Below are positions 49,759-59,367 of a stretch of DNA of 64,000 bases, piece after piece. This DNA comes from Ruminococcus sp. (lineage in GTDB: Bacteria > Bacillota > Clostridia > Oscillospirales > Ruminococcaceae): NCBI GenBank assembly GCA_017519415.1, contig JAFWSI010000017.1, forward strand, positions 1 to 64,000, read 5' to 3'. A program made the position numbers and the translations under genes. Below the pieces are notes generated by a model that was not told the DNA's origin, ran no database searches, and saw only the letters and a list, made by a program, of their open reading frames with translations. Positions within the stretch are counted from its first letter, which is position 1. Each line of letters begins with the position of its first letter.

Positions 49759-50367
49759 TCAGTTTACAGCTGCGCTGCCGTCAATGGCAGGCGGTTGATT
49801 TTCTCCGCCAGAGCCGCCGCTGCCGCCTTCAATTGGTGTGATGACCTCTACGCCTGGGCCGCCTTCATTGTTTGTGGGTATTTCCACGCCTGTTCCGCCG
49901 ACACCTGTCGTAGGCTGCTCGCCGTTTGAAGTGGGTACCTCGCCGTTTGCGAGAGTTCCACCCTCAACGGAGGTAGTTGTTGTTGTGGGAACATAATACT
50001 CGTTAGGGAAGACTCCTGTGGGGATCCTTGAGCCCATATAGAAGCCTGCACCATGGGTAAAGGTTATAGTGAAATCCTTTCCGGATGTTCTTGAATATGT
50101 AGTAGTACGGGTGCTTTTTGCGGACTTTTTGGCTGTAGTGACCGTAGTGGTGACCGATGCCGTTGCAGGAACGGAGGTACTGTCCGTATCCTGTCTGTAT
50201 ATGCTTTCACGTCCGAGGCTTGAGATCATCTTCTCTGATGGCGTGATAGGGAACATTACGAAGAATAATAGAATTGCTGCGGTAAGTGCGATGAAGCAGC
50301 CGCATGAAACAAGAGTAATTCTGGTGGATTTTTTCAGATTACCGAAAAAGCCGTTTCCTTTACTCAT
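49759..50367 (-). CDS. Membrane-anchored Thr/Gly-rich protein
   Basis: A 202-residue protein of unknown function. One membrane helix (about 17-38) near the N-terminus is followed by an outside segment of very low complexity, rich in Thr, Gly, Pro and Glu, with EGGPGVEV and TTTTTTS repeats and a short FTITFTHGAGFYMGS core. It could be a spacer or surface stalk. The start at 50367 has AGGAG upstream at a slightly long distance. It is convergent with the Nudix gene. Confidence 0.65.
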   Translation of the reverse strand: MSKGNGFFGNLKKSTRITLVSCGCFIALTAAILLFFVMFPITPSEKMISSLGRESIYRQDTDSTSVPATASVTTTVTTAKKSAKSTRTTTYSRTSGKDFTITFTHGAGFYMGSRIPTGVFPNEYYVPTTTTTSVEGGTLANGEVPTSNGEQPTTGVGGTGVEIPTNNEGGPGVEVITPIEGGSGGSGGENQPPAIDGSAAVN

Positions 50368-50503
50368 TAAATAACACACTCCTGTAAAATCATTCTTCAT
50401 TATTATACTACGGCGGGACGTAAATGTCAAGCTGTGCGGAGGAAGATAATGTGATAAAAAAATGAAAATTGCCGATCAATGGGGGCAGATAGTGCGGTTT
50501 TTG

Positions 50504-50532
50504 TTGACTTCCGGGCGTTTCGGGGTTATAAT
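50504..50532 (+). promoter_or_regulatory. Promoter of the GNAT gene
   Basis: TTGACT (50504-50509), 17-base spacer, TATAAT (50527-50532). Confidence 0.7.
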
Positions 50533-50576
50533 AGCAAATAAAGGAAAACTCAACGCTGTTAAAGAAAGGAAAGAAT

Positions 50577-51032
50577 ATGGTAGTACAGATACTGGATAAA
50601 AATGAGAAAAAAGTCATTGCAAGGAAGATACTGGAGTCGCTTAAGGAATGGTTCGAGGTAGACGAGAGCAGAGAAGGGTATATTTCGGGAAGTGCGGATC
50701 AGATATTCTTTGCCGCAAAGGAAAATGAGGGATATGTCGGCTTCCTCTGTCTTAAGGAAACAGGCAGGGATACAGTGGAGCTTGCGGTCATGGGGGTACT
50801 CAAGGAGTACCAACGCGGCGGCATAGGACGGGAGCTTTTTGAAATAGCAAGGGAAGCCGCACGTTCCGCGGGCTATTCCTTTATGCAGGTCAAGACCGTT
50901 CAGATGGGGAAATACGAGGAATACGACAGGACAAATCTTTTCTACATAAGCTGCGGCTTTAAGGAGTTTGAGGTGTTCCCGACGCTGTGGGACGAGGACA
51001 ATCCCTGCCAGATATATATCATGTCACTTTGA
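50577..51032 (+). CDS. GNAT family N-acetyltransferase
   Basis: A 151-residue enzyme that moves an acetyl group from acetyl-CoA to an amine. The acetyl-CoA binding loop is VLKEYQRGGIGRELFE (R/Q-x2-G-x-G/A pattern), preceded by the strand VELAVMGVL and followed by FYISCGFKEFEVFP, both typical GNAT motifs. Its substrate is not known. AAAGGAAAG precedes the ATG, a consensus promoter lies upstream, and a terminator shared with the opposite GH9 gene follows. Confidence 0.9.
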   Translation: MVVQILDKNEKKVIARKILESLKEWFEVDESREGYISGSADQIFFAAKENEGYVGFLCLKETGRDTVELAVMGVLKEYQRGGIGRELFEIAREAARSAGYSFMQVKTVQMGKYEEYDRTNLFYISCGFKEFEVFPTLWDEDNPCQIYIMSL

Positions 51033-51052
51033 AATACTGTAGGATATGAAAA

Positions 51053-51088
51053 CAGCCTTTCCGTATATGCTGCGGAAAGGCTGCATTT
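51053..51088. terminator. Bidirectional terminator between GNAT and GH9 genes
   Basis: CAGCCTTTCCG (51053-51063) pairs with CGGAAAGGCTG (51073-51083), followed by a T run. Confidence 0.85.
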
Positions 51089-53779
51089 TTATTTCTTCTT
51101 GAGCTTTGCCATTTTGTATATGAACAGTTCAAGGGATATGAGCGCGATAACGGCAGCTCCTGATATGAGCGCTATCTTTCCGAGTCCGTCAGAGCTATTC
51201 TCAGAGCTGTCATCTGACTTGGGAGCCTTTGTTGTTTCTGACTCTTCCTTGTCGTTTTTCGGCTTCTTTGTGGTAGTCTTTTCTTCTTCGTCCTCGGCTT
51301 TGCCGCTGCTGTGATGTGTGACGGTTATCCCGTTCTCGCCCGCTTCCTGCGCGATAAAGGCTGAGAGCCATGCCAGCGACCCGTTCCAGTTTATGGTGCA
51401 TTCGTTGACCGACCATGCCTCGATATTATCAAGATAGCATTTCTGAGGCGGTATCTCGCCTTTTTTCCAGCCAGAGCCCTGTACCCACGGGTCCTGCATA
51501 CCCGAATTGGGACCGCCTGACATTACTCCCGACGGCGCCTTTGGGAAGCTTGAATCCACCTGATTTGCCCAGTAGCGGTGGTGTGGGTTTTCTATGGCAT
51601 GGGAGCCGTAGCCCGTTACATATGAATAGTCCATGGCGTTGCGGCCGAGTATGTAGTCCATTCCTCCTATGGCTCCGTCAAGGTAGCTCTCGTCGCCTGT
51701 CAGGAGATAGGCGTATGCCATGACTATCGAGTTGTCTGTGACAAATGAATTTGAGCCCCATATGTATCCCTTGTCGCTGTCGTTGTAGCTAAGTGTGCTC
51801 TGACCGTAGGGGACTCCGTAGCCCTGATTCTTTTCGAGGCTTATAAAGCGGTCGGAAGCGGCTATGACGGCTTCGTTTATGTTTTTTACATCGTCCTTGT
51901 CGAAGGAACCGGGATTGAGAGCCGCGCTGAATGTTCCGAGAGCGGCGGTATTGCCCCAGTCGAAGCTTCCGACAGTATCTACGCTCTCGCCTCCGCCCAG
52001 AGTGGAGGGGACTTCAAGGAAGAGGTCGGAATCTGCGGCGGCCTTATAATACTTATTGTCGCCGGTGGTTATGAAAAGCTCCATTGCAGCCCAGTAGAAT
52101 TCATCGTCCACGTCGGTGTCGCCGTAAGCTCCGCCGCCGATGGATTCGTCCAAAGGAGCGAGCATAGACGGGTGCTTTTCCGCAGCTGCAAATGCGTTCT
52201 CTGCGGCTGTCAGGCATTTCTTGGAGAAATCGCTGTCGAGATTTTTCCACAGACGGGAAGCCTGTGCTGCACAGGCAGCAAGATTGAGCGTTGCCGCAGT
52301 CGTGGGCGGCTTTACGATACGCTTCATATCATCGTCCGCGGGAGCAATGCCGAGGGCAGTCCACTTCTCGTCGTGAGCCTTGTGATAGGCCATGCCCTTG
52401 TAATCGCCGCTGTCAACTATCATTTTCAGCATCCATTCCATTTCCCAGCGGGCTTCGTCAAGAAGGTCGGGACATCCGTTATTATTCTCGGGGATTAGCA
52501 TTGTGCCGTCTGCATATGCTGCTTCAAAGCCGTATGTCATGGCTGTTTCGTACTGATTCTGCATGAGCCACAGGGAGAGGCCCCCGTTTACCACGTATTT
52601 GCCGTGATCTCCCGCGTCATACCAGCCGCCCGTAACGTCTACGGAGCCGCTGCTGCCCGAGTAGCCCCATGTCTGCTCTATCTCGGCTGTATCGGAGGGA
52701 TGTCCCGCAGCACGGGCGAGAGCGGATCTGTCTCCCGAGGAGATGTATTCGCTGCTTATCTCAATGCCGCTTCTGTTCTGATAGAAATAATTGAGTGAAT
52801 CGTAAACGAGACCTGAATACTGTTCAGGTTCACCGACGGTGAATTCGCGGCTCTCGGCACCGTCCTCAGTCTCTATATGGTAAACGCCCTCCTTGTCAAG
52901 GTCTGTAAAATCGAGGATATGTACATCGTCGCCGGAGTCTGCGTCGTGTCCGAAGGGAGTACTTTTTCCCGAATAAACGGTTTTGCCCAAGGAGTCCTTT
53001 ACCTCAAAGTCTACCGCCTTTGCTGAGTCGCTCAAAAGAGTGGCTCTTTTGGCTCTTTCCGTAAAGTAGCCTACCTGGTTGGTAAGTATATCTGCACGCT
53101 TGTACGGTTCGGCCTCGGGATAGTCGTTTTCGTCGCTTGTGAGATCGATAAGGGACATATTGTCGAATTTGATCACCGTTCCCGCCGGGAAGCAGCCGCC
53201 GCTGGTGTACTGGCCGTCGCCGCCGAGATGGAATGCCCATTCGGCTACATCAAGGGACTGGGAGGCTGTAAAGGTCAGATCTACTTTTTTTGTCTCGTTC
53301 TTACCGATAGATATGCATTCCCATGTGGAGCCGAGATCCGGGCCGTTATCGGACATCATATTGTGCCATATCTCAACGTCGCCGTCAAGATTTCCGATCT
53401 TTGTATAGTATTTTCCGCTTTCCGACGGAGTGATCTCATAGGATACCCTGTACTGATGTCCCGAAACGATCTTCAGTCCTCTGTGGCGGAACTGACAGTC
53501 CCAGCGATCCTCTCCGCCCTTGGAAGCTCCGCCCGGATTGATGATCCTGACGGAATATACACCTTTGTCAATTCTGAAATCCATTTTGCCGGGACCTGAT
53601 TCAACTATATGCCATGGCAGCCCGACACCGTTTTCAAAGTCTGTCTGTCCGAGCTGCTGACCTGCAAGAGCGTTCATGGGAGCAAGCAGACAGTCGGCGG
53701 GCAGGAAGGCTCCTGCCGCTATCGTCAGGGATGCTGCTGCTGCCAGTATCCTGCGTATCGTTCTGTTCTTTTTCCTCAT
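51089..53779 (-). CDS. Membrane-anchored GH9 cellulase with CBM4 and Ig-like domain
   Basis: An 896-residue exported cellulase. Order: signal peptide; CBM4-like domain (about 40-215); Ig-like domain of GH9 enzymes starting ILTNQVGYF (about 225-310); GH9 catalytic domain (about 315-830) with GGWYDAGDHGKYV holding the catalytic-base Asp residues, GYGSHAIENPHHRYW and, near the end, DNIEAWSVNECTINWNGSL with the proton-donor Glu. A charged Lys/Glu/Thr linker then leads to a membrane helix and KKK end. No dockerin or LPxTG is present, so the cellulase stays on the cell membrane instead of joining the cellulosome. The start at 53779 has GGAGGT 8 bases upstream. Confidence 0.93.
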   Translation of the reverse strand: MRKKNRTIRRILAAAASLTIAAGAFLPADCLLAPMNALAGQQLGQTDFENGVGLPWHIVESGPGKMDFRIDKGVYSVRIINPGGASKGGEDRWDCQFRHRGLKIVSGHQYRVSYEITPSESGKYYTKIGNLDGDVEIWHNMMSDNGPDLGSTWECISIGKNETKKVDLTFTASQSLDVAEWAFHLGGDGQYTSGGCFPAGTVIKFDNMSLIDLTSDENDYPEAEPYKRADILTNQVGYFTERAKRATLLSDSAKAVDFEVKDSLGKTVYSGKSTPFGHDADSGDDVHILDFTDLDKEGVYHIETEDGAESREFTVGEPEQYSGLVYDSLNYFYQNRSGIEISSEYISSGDRSALARAAGHPSDTAEIEQTWGYSGSSGSVDVTGGWYDAGDHGKYVVNGGLSLWLMQNQYETAMTYGFEAAYADGTMLIPENNNGCPDLLDEARWEMEWMLKMIVDSGDYKGMAYHKAHDEKWTALGIAPADDDMKRIVKPPTTAATLNLAACAAQASRLWKNLDSDFSKKCLTAAENAFAAAEKHPSMLAPLDESIGGGAYGDTDVDDEFYWAAMELFITTGDNKYYKAAADSDLFLEVPSTLGGGESVDTVGSFDWGNTAALGTFSAALNPGSFDKDDVKNINEAVIAASDRFISLEKNQGYGVPYGQSTLSYNDSDKGYIWGSNSFVTDNSIVMAYAYLLTGDESYLDGAIGGMDYILGRNAMDYSYVTGYGSHAIENPHHRYWANQVDSSFPKAPSGVMSGGPNSGMQDPWVQGSGWKKGEIPPQKCYLDNIEAWSVNECTINWNGSLAWLSAFIAQEAGENGITVTHHSSGKAEDEEEKTTTKKPKNDKEESETTKAPKSDDSSENSSDGLGKIALISGAAVIALISLELFIYKMAKLKKK

Positions 53780-53980
53780 CGGAAATGACCTCCAATTTCT
53801 TTTTCCTTTTTTCATTTAATACTTTAATACTTTTGCTCTTAGATGTAAAGCCTTTGAAAGAAAAATTTACAAATTCGTCTTTTAAAACAGTATTTTTAAA
53901 TATAAAAACAGTTCGCGGGTTCGGATTTTTCGGTCAATTAGACTATCTGCTCGTAAAGCTGTAAAAAGTTTGCTGTATAC

Positions 53981-54009
53981 TTGATTTATTCCGAAGATTA
54001 TGATATAAT
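53981..54009 (+). promoter_or_regulatory. Promoter of the guanylate kinase-like gene
   Basis: TTGATT (53981-53986), 17-base spacer, TATAAT (54004-54009). Confidence 0.65.
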
Positions 54010-54054
54010 GTGTAATGTGGAGTAATCTGCAATAATTTTGCTTCGGAGTCGGAA

Positions 54055-54636
54055 ATGAACAGGATTTTTTATCTGATAGGAAAAAGCTCTTCCGGAAAGG
54101 ATACCATATACAGCCGTATCCTTGCCGAACTGCCCCTTAAGCCTATCGTGCTGTACACGACAAGACCGAAAAGGGATTCTGAAACGGAGGGCGTTGAATA
54201 TCACTTCGTTGACAGGAAGACCTATGATGATATGCTTGAAAGAGGATGTATCATCGAGGCGCGTACATACGATACGGTCTACGGGCTGTGGACGTATTTC
54301 ACTTCTGCCGACGGGATTGACCTTGAAAGCGGGAGCTGCGCAGGCATAGGCACTCTTGAGTCCCTTGAGAAGATGAGAGCTTATTTCGGGTATGACAGGG
54401 TGGTTCCAATATATATCGAGGTCAGCGACGACATACGCTTCCTCAGGGCTGTGGAGCGTGAGCGCAGACAGCATGAGCCGAGATATACGGAGCTTTGCAG
54501 ACGTTTCCTTGCCGATAACGAGGATTTTTCGGAGACAAATCTTGAAAAGGCAGGCATTGACAAGAGGTTCGATAACAGTGGAGAGCCCGATGAATGCTTT
54601 GAGAGAATAAAAAGCTATATTATGGATATTATGTGA
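54055..54636 (+). CDS. Guanylate kinase-like protein
   Basis: A 193-residue P-loop protein of the guanylate kinase family. The P loop reads GKSSSGKDTIY, with Asp after the Lys where housekeeping enzymes usually have Ser or Thr. The GMP-binding part, VLYTTRPKRDSETEGVEYHF, is intact (Tyr, Arg and the Glu-rich loop). A second guanylate kinase probably exists elsewhere in the genome, so this is likely a paralogue with altered use. Its stop codon overlaps the upstream alternative GTG of the following CapD-like gene. Function in nucleotide or wall metabolism is not settled. Confidence 0.85.
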   Translation: MNRIFYLIGKSSSGKDTIYSRILAELPLKPIVLYTTRPKRDSETEGVEYHFVDRKTYDDMLERGCIIEARTYDTVYGLWTYFTSADGIDLESGSCAGIGTLESLEKMRAYFGYDRVVPIYIEVSDDIRFLRAVERERRQHEPRYTELCRRFLADNEDFSETNLEKAGIDKRFDNSGEPDECFERIKSYIMDIM

Positions 54637-54686
54637 ATTTGGAGAAAAATATTTCCGCATTTCCTTTGCGGGAGTTTGGGAGGTTT

Positions 54687-56225
54687 ATGGTGGAAGCGGA
54701 AGTAAAATTCAGCTGTAATGCGAAGCGTACCATGATAATTGGCGGCGGTGTTGCGGGCAAGCTTCTTCTGAGAGAGATTTTTAACGCACAGAGATCGCCA
54801 TATACGGAGGACAAGTATTCTGCACAGTTCGATCCCGTATGCATAATCGACAACGATCCGGCAAAGCTGGGTACGGAGGTGCTCGGTGTCAGAGTAGTCG
54901 GCACGTCGGAAGAGATACCTAAATACGCCCGGGAGTACGATATAGAGCAGCTCATACTGGCTATACCCTCTCTTACCTCTGAGGAGCGTAAGGTAATTAT
55001 CGATATGTGCAACGAGACGAAGCTGCCCTTGAAAATCGTTCCTTTTATAGGCACGCTTATCCTTGACAATACGTCTACTCTTCTCGGACAGGTCAGGGAT
55101 ATAAAGGTGGAGGAGCTTCTCGGACGGGATCCGATCAAGTTCGACAATAAGGACATCGAGAACTTTATAAGCGGCAAGATATGTATGGTTACCGGCGGCG
55201 GAGGAAGCATAGGCTCCGAGCTGGTGCGTCAGATCGCGAAATACAAGCCGAAGAAGGTAATAATAGTCGATATATACGAAAATAACGCCTATGAGATACA
55301 GCAGGAGCTGCTCATGGATTACGGCGGAGAGCTTGACCTTGTTACGCTCATAGCCTCTGTCCGCGATTATTTTCGTATGAATCAGATATTCGAGCAGTAC
55401 AAGCCCGAGATCGTTTTCCATGCTGCTGCGCATAAGCATGTTCCTCTAATGGAGGTATCCCCCATGGAGGCTATAAAGAACAACGTTATAGGAACCTTTA
55501 ACGTTGCAACTCTTGCGCAGTTCCATGATACGAAGAAATTTGTCATGATCTCGACGGATAAGGCGGTAAATCCCACAAATGCCATGGGTGCATCAAAGAG
55601 ATGCTGCGAAATGATAGTCCAGTATCTTTCACAGCAGCATGAGGGCAAGACCGAGTTCGTGACCACACGTTTCGGAAATGTTCTCGGTTCAAACGGCTCC
55701 GTTATCCCGCTCTTCAAGAAGCAGATAGAGCAGGGCAGGCCAGTTACCGTTACACATCCCGATATAATACGTTACTTTATGACAATACCCGAGGCTGTAA
55801 GCCTTGTTATGGAAGCCGCTGCCATTGCCAAGGGCGGCGAGATCTTCGTTCTCGATATGGGACAGCCCGTAAAGATAGTTACTCTTGCGGAGAACCTTAT
55901 CAGAATGTACGGCAAGGTGCCTTATAAAGATGTTCCCATTGAGTTTACGGGACTTCGCCCCGGCGAGAAGATAAAGGAGGAGCTGCTGATGATGGAGGAG
56001 GGACTGAAAAAGACCTCCAATAAGCTAATATTCATCGGCAGACAGATAGATATAGATGAGGAGCATTTTGCGGCAAGGCTCAACGACCTGCGCAATGCCG
56101 CACAGCAGAATGACGAGGCTGTGGCCATAAGGGCGCTGCATGAAATGGTTCCTACGTTTATTGCTCCTGACGAGTATAATCCAAAGGAGCTTCAGACTAT
56201 CGGCGGAAGCAAGGATAAAGAATAG
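54687..56225 (+). CDS. Soluble CapD/FlaA1-type nucleotide-sugar dehydratase
   Basis: A 512-residue SDR enzyme. It starts with a CoA-binding-like Rossmann part (KRTMIIGGGVAGKLLLREIF), followed by the catalytic domain with VTGGGGSIGSELVRQIAKY (NAD loop), HAAAHKHVPLMEVSP and STDKAVNPTNAMGASKR, typical of UDP-GlcNAc 4,6-dehydratases such as PglF and FlaA1. Most such CapD-like proteins are about 600 residues with four N-terminal membrane helices; these are missing here, so this copy is soluble. It probably begins synthesis of a modified surface sugar. The ATG at 54687 has GGGAGG close by; a GTG at 54633 is an alternative. Confidence 0.88.
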   Translation: MVEAEVKFSCNAKRTMIIGGGVAGKLLLREIFNAQRSPYTEDKYSAQFDPVCIIDNDPAKLGTEVLGVRVVGTSEEIPKYAREYDIEQLILAIPSLTSEERKVIIDMCNETKLPLKIVPFIGTLILDNTSTLLGQVRDIKVEELLGRDPIKFDNKDIENFISGKICMVTGGGGSIGSELVRQIAKYKPKKVIIVDIYENNAYEIQQELLMDYGGELDLVTLIASVRDYFRMNQIFEQYKPEIVFHAAAHKHVPLMEVSPMEAIKNNVIGTFNVATLAQFHDTKKFVMISTDKAVNPTNAMGASKRCCEMIVQYLSQQHEGKTEFVTTRFGNVLGSNGSVIPLFKKQIEQGRPVTVTHPDIIRYFMTIPEAVSLVMEAAAIAKGGEIFVLDMGQPVKIVTLAENLIRMYGKVPYKDVPIEFTGLRPGEKIKEELLMMEEGLKKTSNKLIFIGRQIDIDEEHFAARLNDLRNAAQQNDEAVAIRALHEMVPTFIAPDEYNPKELQTIGGSKDKE

Positions 56226-56289
56226 ATACTGTCTGCACTGCGGCTGAAATGCTGCGGTGCAGATTTTTTTACTGAAATCATCTGAAATA

Positions 56290-56318
56290 TTGACCTTTTA
56301 TACAAAATATGTTATAAT
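56290..56318 (+). promoter_or_regulatory. mscS promoter
   Basis: TTGACC (56290-56295), 17-base spacer, TATAAT (56313-56318). Confidence 0.7.
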
Positions 56319-56363
56319 ATTTGTAAGTATAAATATTTACAAACATTTTACGGAGATGATATT

Positions 56364-57251
56364 TTGTTCGGGCTTTACAGACTTACGGAAGAAGCAGGCG
56401 GAAATGAGGCCCGCGGAGCCATACAGGACTCGGTGGAAAAGACCTCGGGACTGTTCGATGACGCCATTGATTACATAAGAAGCTCACTGCCGATGATAGC
56501 AATGGCACTGGCAATTCTCGTCATAGGTCTGCTTGTATCGAAGCTTATCGCAAAGATAGTCGGCAAGGCGGTATCAAAGTCAAATGTCAACGGCTCTGCA
56601 AAAAGCTTTCTTGTGTCACTGATAAAGATAATACTCTATGTTGTAGTTATCATAATGGCGCTGTCGGTACTCAATGTCCCCATGTCCTCCATAATCACAA
56701 TACTCGGTGCAGCGGGACTTGCCATAAGCCTTGCCTTGCAGAATTGCCTTTCAAATCTCAGCGGTGGATTCATAATACTGTTCACAAAGCCTTTCAAGGT
56801 TGGCGATACGATAGATCTTGACAGCTCCGTTGGAACTGTCCGCGATATAGGCATATTCTATACAAAGCTCATGACCTTCGACGGCAAGACGGTGTTTATC
56901 CCCAACGGAAAGGTCACGGAAGCAAAGATAGTGAATTATACGGAAACTCCTTCAAGACGTATAGACCTCAGTTTCAATATAAGCTACAGCGCCGATTTCG
57001 GCAGGGCAAGGGAGCTCATACTCGGGATCATCGCCGAGGAGAAGCTGATACTTTCTTCGCCCGAGCCCGTAGTGCGTATGAGCGCTCACAATAACAGCGC
57101 TGTAACCATAGATGTTCTCGTATGGGTGAATAACGCGGATTACCTTACGGAAAAGTACAATATGACTGAGGCTGTCAAGTCTGTATTTGACGGCAACGGC
57201 ATTGAAATACCCTTCGATCAGCTGGATATACACATAAAGGACAGGATCTGA
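56364..57251 (+). CDS. mscS: Small-conductance mechanosensitive channel (MscS family)
   Basis: A 295-residue channel that opens when the membrane is stretched and lets ions out after osmotic downshock. Three membrane helices lie in residues about 40-150. The pore helix with its Gly/Ala pattern is AAGLAISLALQNCLSNLSGG, followed by the beta domain with PFKVGDTIDLD and VFIPNGKVTEAKIVNY. The TTG start at 56364 has GGAG 8 bases upstream. It overlaps the next gene by one base (TGATG), so the operon continues to the right. Confidence 0.94.
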   Translation: MFGLYRLTEEAGGNEARGAIQDSVEKTSGLFDDAIDYIRSSLPMIAMALAILVIGLLVSKLIAKIVGKAVSKSNVNGSAKSFLVSLIKIILYVVVIIMALSVLNVPMSSIITILGAAGLAISLALQNCLSNLSGGFIILFTKPFKVGDTIDLDSSVGTVRDIGIFYTKLMTFDGKTVFIPNGKVTEAKIVNYTETPSRRIDLSFNISYSADFGRARELILGIIAEEKLILSSPEPVVRMSAHNNSAVTIDVLVWVNNADYLTEKYNMTEAVKSVFDGNGIEIPFDQLDIHIKDRI

Positions 57252-58114
57252 TGGCGGAACAAAAAGAAAAGACTCCCGGAAAGAACAAAGAGAGGGAAAA
57301 GGGCAGAAGGCTGTTCTGGATTCTTGTGATAGCGGCTGTGTGGTGGTTCAATAACTATACCCTCAGGGTAAATAATGTTGAGCTCAGCTCTCCGAAGCTT
57401 GTTTCTCCTGTCCGTTTTGCAGTTATAAGCGATCTCCATGCCGCTAAGTACGGGATAAGCAGCAAGACAATATTCAGTGCTGTTGACAGGGCGAAGCCAG
57501 ATGCGGTCTTCATACTCGGCGATATGTACACCAGCGGCAGCTCCGAGGAGCTGGTCAATAAGTCCGTGGAGCTCGCTGCCGAGATAGTACGCGCAGGCTA
57601 CCCTGTGTATGCCGTCACAGGTGAGCACGACTACGACGGCGAGTATGTGGAAGCTCTGAAGAATGCAGGCGTCAATGTTATGAGCTACGATACGGCTGCT
57701 GTGGAGATAAAGGGCAGCAGGTTCAGGATAATGGGAATTGACAATGTATATTATACTCCGACCTTTGACCTGAACAACGAGTTCACGCTGGACGAAAGCT
57801 GCTTTAATATACTTCTTGCGCATATACCCAATTACGATAAGTTTGCGTCATTCGGCGCTGATCTGACACTTTGCGCCGATACTCACGGCGGCATGGCACA
57901 GATACCTTTCAGCGGCGGACCGTTCTATGATTCCGAGACAGGCACATGGCTGCCAAAGCTGCTGAGGAAGGATATAAAAGTTTACGACAAGGGATTCTTC
58001 GGATACGAAGGAGGCACGATGTTCATTACCTCGGGCATAGGAGCCTATCCTGCGCCTGTAAGGTTCAATAACCGACCCGAAGTGGTCGTAATGGATGTTA
58101 AACCAAAGGGGTGA
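57251..58114 (+). CDS. Metallophosphoesterase
   Basis: A 287-residue protein with an N-terminal membrane anchor (about 18-35) and a calcineurin-like phosphoesterase domain. Metal motifs: ISDLHAAKYG, FILGDMYTSG, TGEHDYDGE (GNHD-like, with Glu for Asn), LLAHIPNY and LCADTHGG, where the usual GH.H motif is ADTHGG. It resembles YkuE-type membrane phosphoesterases acting outside or at the membrane. The substrate is unknown, and the Asn-to-Glu change at GNHD is unusual. It overlaps mscS by one base and the next gene begins 5 bases on. Confidence 0.88.
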   Translation: MAEQKEKTPGKNKEREKGRRLFWILVIAAVWWFNNYTLRVNNVELSSPKLVSPVRFAVISDLHAAKYGISSKTIFSAVDRAKPDAVFILGDMYTSGSSEELVNKSVELAAEIVRAGYPVYAVTGEHDYDGEYVEALKNAGVNVMSYDTAAVEIKGSRFRIMGIDNVYYTPTFDLNNEFTLDESCFNILLAHIPNYDKFASFGADLTLCADTHGGMAQIPFSGGPFYDSETGTWLPKLLRKDIKVYDKGFFGYEGGTMFITSGIGAYPAPVRFNNRPEVVVMDVKPKG

Positions 58115-58119
58115 GCGAT

Positions 58120-59367
58120 ATGAGCAAAGACAACATCACAGACATCGCAGTGATCGGCGGAGGAGCAGCAGGTCTTGCAGCTGCCATAGAGGCTAAAACG
58201 GCAATGCCGAAGGCAAAGGTCGTTATACTCGAAAAGCTTGACCGTGTAGGCAAAAAGCTCCTTGCAACAGGAAACGGAAAATGCAATCTCAGCAACATCA
58301 ATCTTTCGTCCGAGCATTATCACGGAAGTGTCCGCAATGCCATGAGGATAATAAGTTCGACCACCTCTGCAAAGGACTTTTTCGGCAGCATGGGCGTAGT
58401 GTGTATTGCCGACAAGCAGGGCAGGATATACCCGCGCAGCGGAAGTGCAGCCACCGTTCTGAGCGCGCTGAGACTCCGAATGGAGGAGCTGGGGGTTGAG
58501 ACACGCTGCGGCTTTGAGGTGAATTTCATTGAAAGCACGCCGAAGTTCTTCAGGATCTCGGGCTCCGCAGGCGAGAAGTACCCGTGCAGGAGGATTATTG
58601 TTGCGGCAGGCGGCTATGCAGCTCCGCAGTTCGGTACCGACGGAAGTGTGATAAGACTTCTGCGCAGCAAGGGCTGCCACACCACGAAGATATGTCCCGC
58701 TGTAGCGCCTCTGAGGGTACGTCCGGAGCTGCTCAAGGGACTTAAGGGAGTTCGCGCCAAGGGCAGGGTAACTGCTTATTCGGGCGGTCGGTTCCTCAAG
58801 GAAGAGGCGGGTGAGATACAGTTTACGGAGAGTGCTCTTTCGGGCATCTGTGTGTTCAATATGGCTCACCTTATCTCCAATTATGACGGCAAGCTCACAC
58901 TGAGGCTCGACCTTGCCGCAGATATGGAGACAGAGCAGCTTGCAGGCTATCTGCGGGTGATACAGTATCAGCGCTCAAAGCATACCGTTGAGGAGCTCCT
59001 CACGGGAATATTCCAGCGCAGTCTTGCACTGTGGCTTGTCAAGAACGGCCTGAAACGCAATATGACGGACGAGATCTCCACTCTCCGGGACAATGAGCTT
59101 ATACAGCTTGCACGCTTCATAAAGGCGGTGGATTTTGACGTTATAAGCAGCGCCTCGTGGAAGGAAGCTCAGGTCACGTCGGGCGGCATAAGCGGCGACT
59201 GCGTAGATGAAAGGCTCCAGCTCAGGAGTGAAAAAGGTATTTTCCTCTGCGGAGAGATACTTGACGTGGACGGAGACTGCGGCGGATACAATCTCCAGTG
59301 GGCATGGTCCTCCGGCATTGCAGCGGGACGAAACTGTGCCGATTCACTGAGAGGAGCCGTTCTATGA
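58120..59367 (+). CDS. HI0933/YhiN family flavoprotein
   Basis: A 415-residue NAD(P)/FAD-dependent oxidoreductase. The FAD loop is IGGGAAGLAAAIEA near residue 9, KLLATGNGKCNLSN is the family hallmark, and the end has FLCGEILDVDGDCGGYNLQWAWSSG. Members are widely kept but their reaction is not known. The ATG at 58120 has AAAGGGG 8 bases upstream, better than the GTG at 58111. The stop overlaps the next flavoprotein gene by 4 bases, so these two are a coupled pair. Confidence 0.92.
   Translation: MSKDNITDIAVIGGGAAGLAAAIEAKTAMPKAKVVILEKLDRVGKKLLATGNGKCNLSNINLSSEHYHGSVRNAMRIISSTTSAKDFFGSMGVVCIADKQGRIYPRSGSAATVLSALRLRMEELGVETRCGFEVNFIESTPKFFRISGSAGEKYPCRRIIVAAGGYAAPQFGTDGSVIRLLRSKGCHTTKICPAVAPLRVRPELLKGLKGVRAKGRVTAYSGGRFLKEEAGEIQFTESALSGICVFNMAHLISNYDGKLTLRLDLAADMETEQLAGYLRVIQYQRSKHTVEELLTGIFQRSLALWLVKNGLKRNMTDEISTLRDNELIQLARFIKAVDFDVISSASWKEAQVTSGGISGDCVDERLQLRSEKGIFLCGEILDVDGDCGGYNLQWAWSSGIAAGRNCADSLRGAVL

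Noticed and set aside
49621..49929. 102-residue ORF on the plus strand
   Set aside because: It runs through two terminators and into the opposite secreted-protein gene; no family features.
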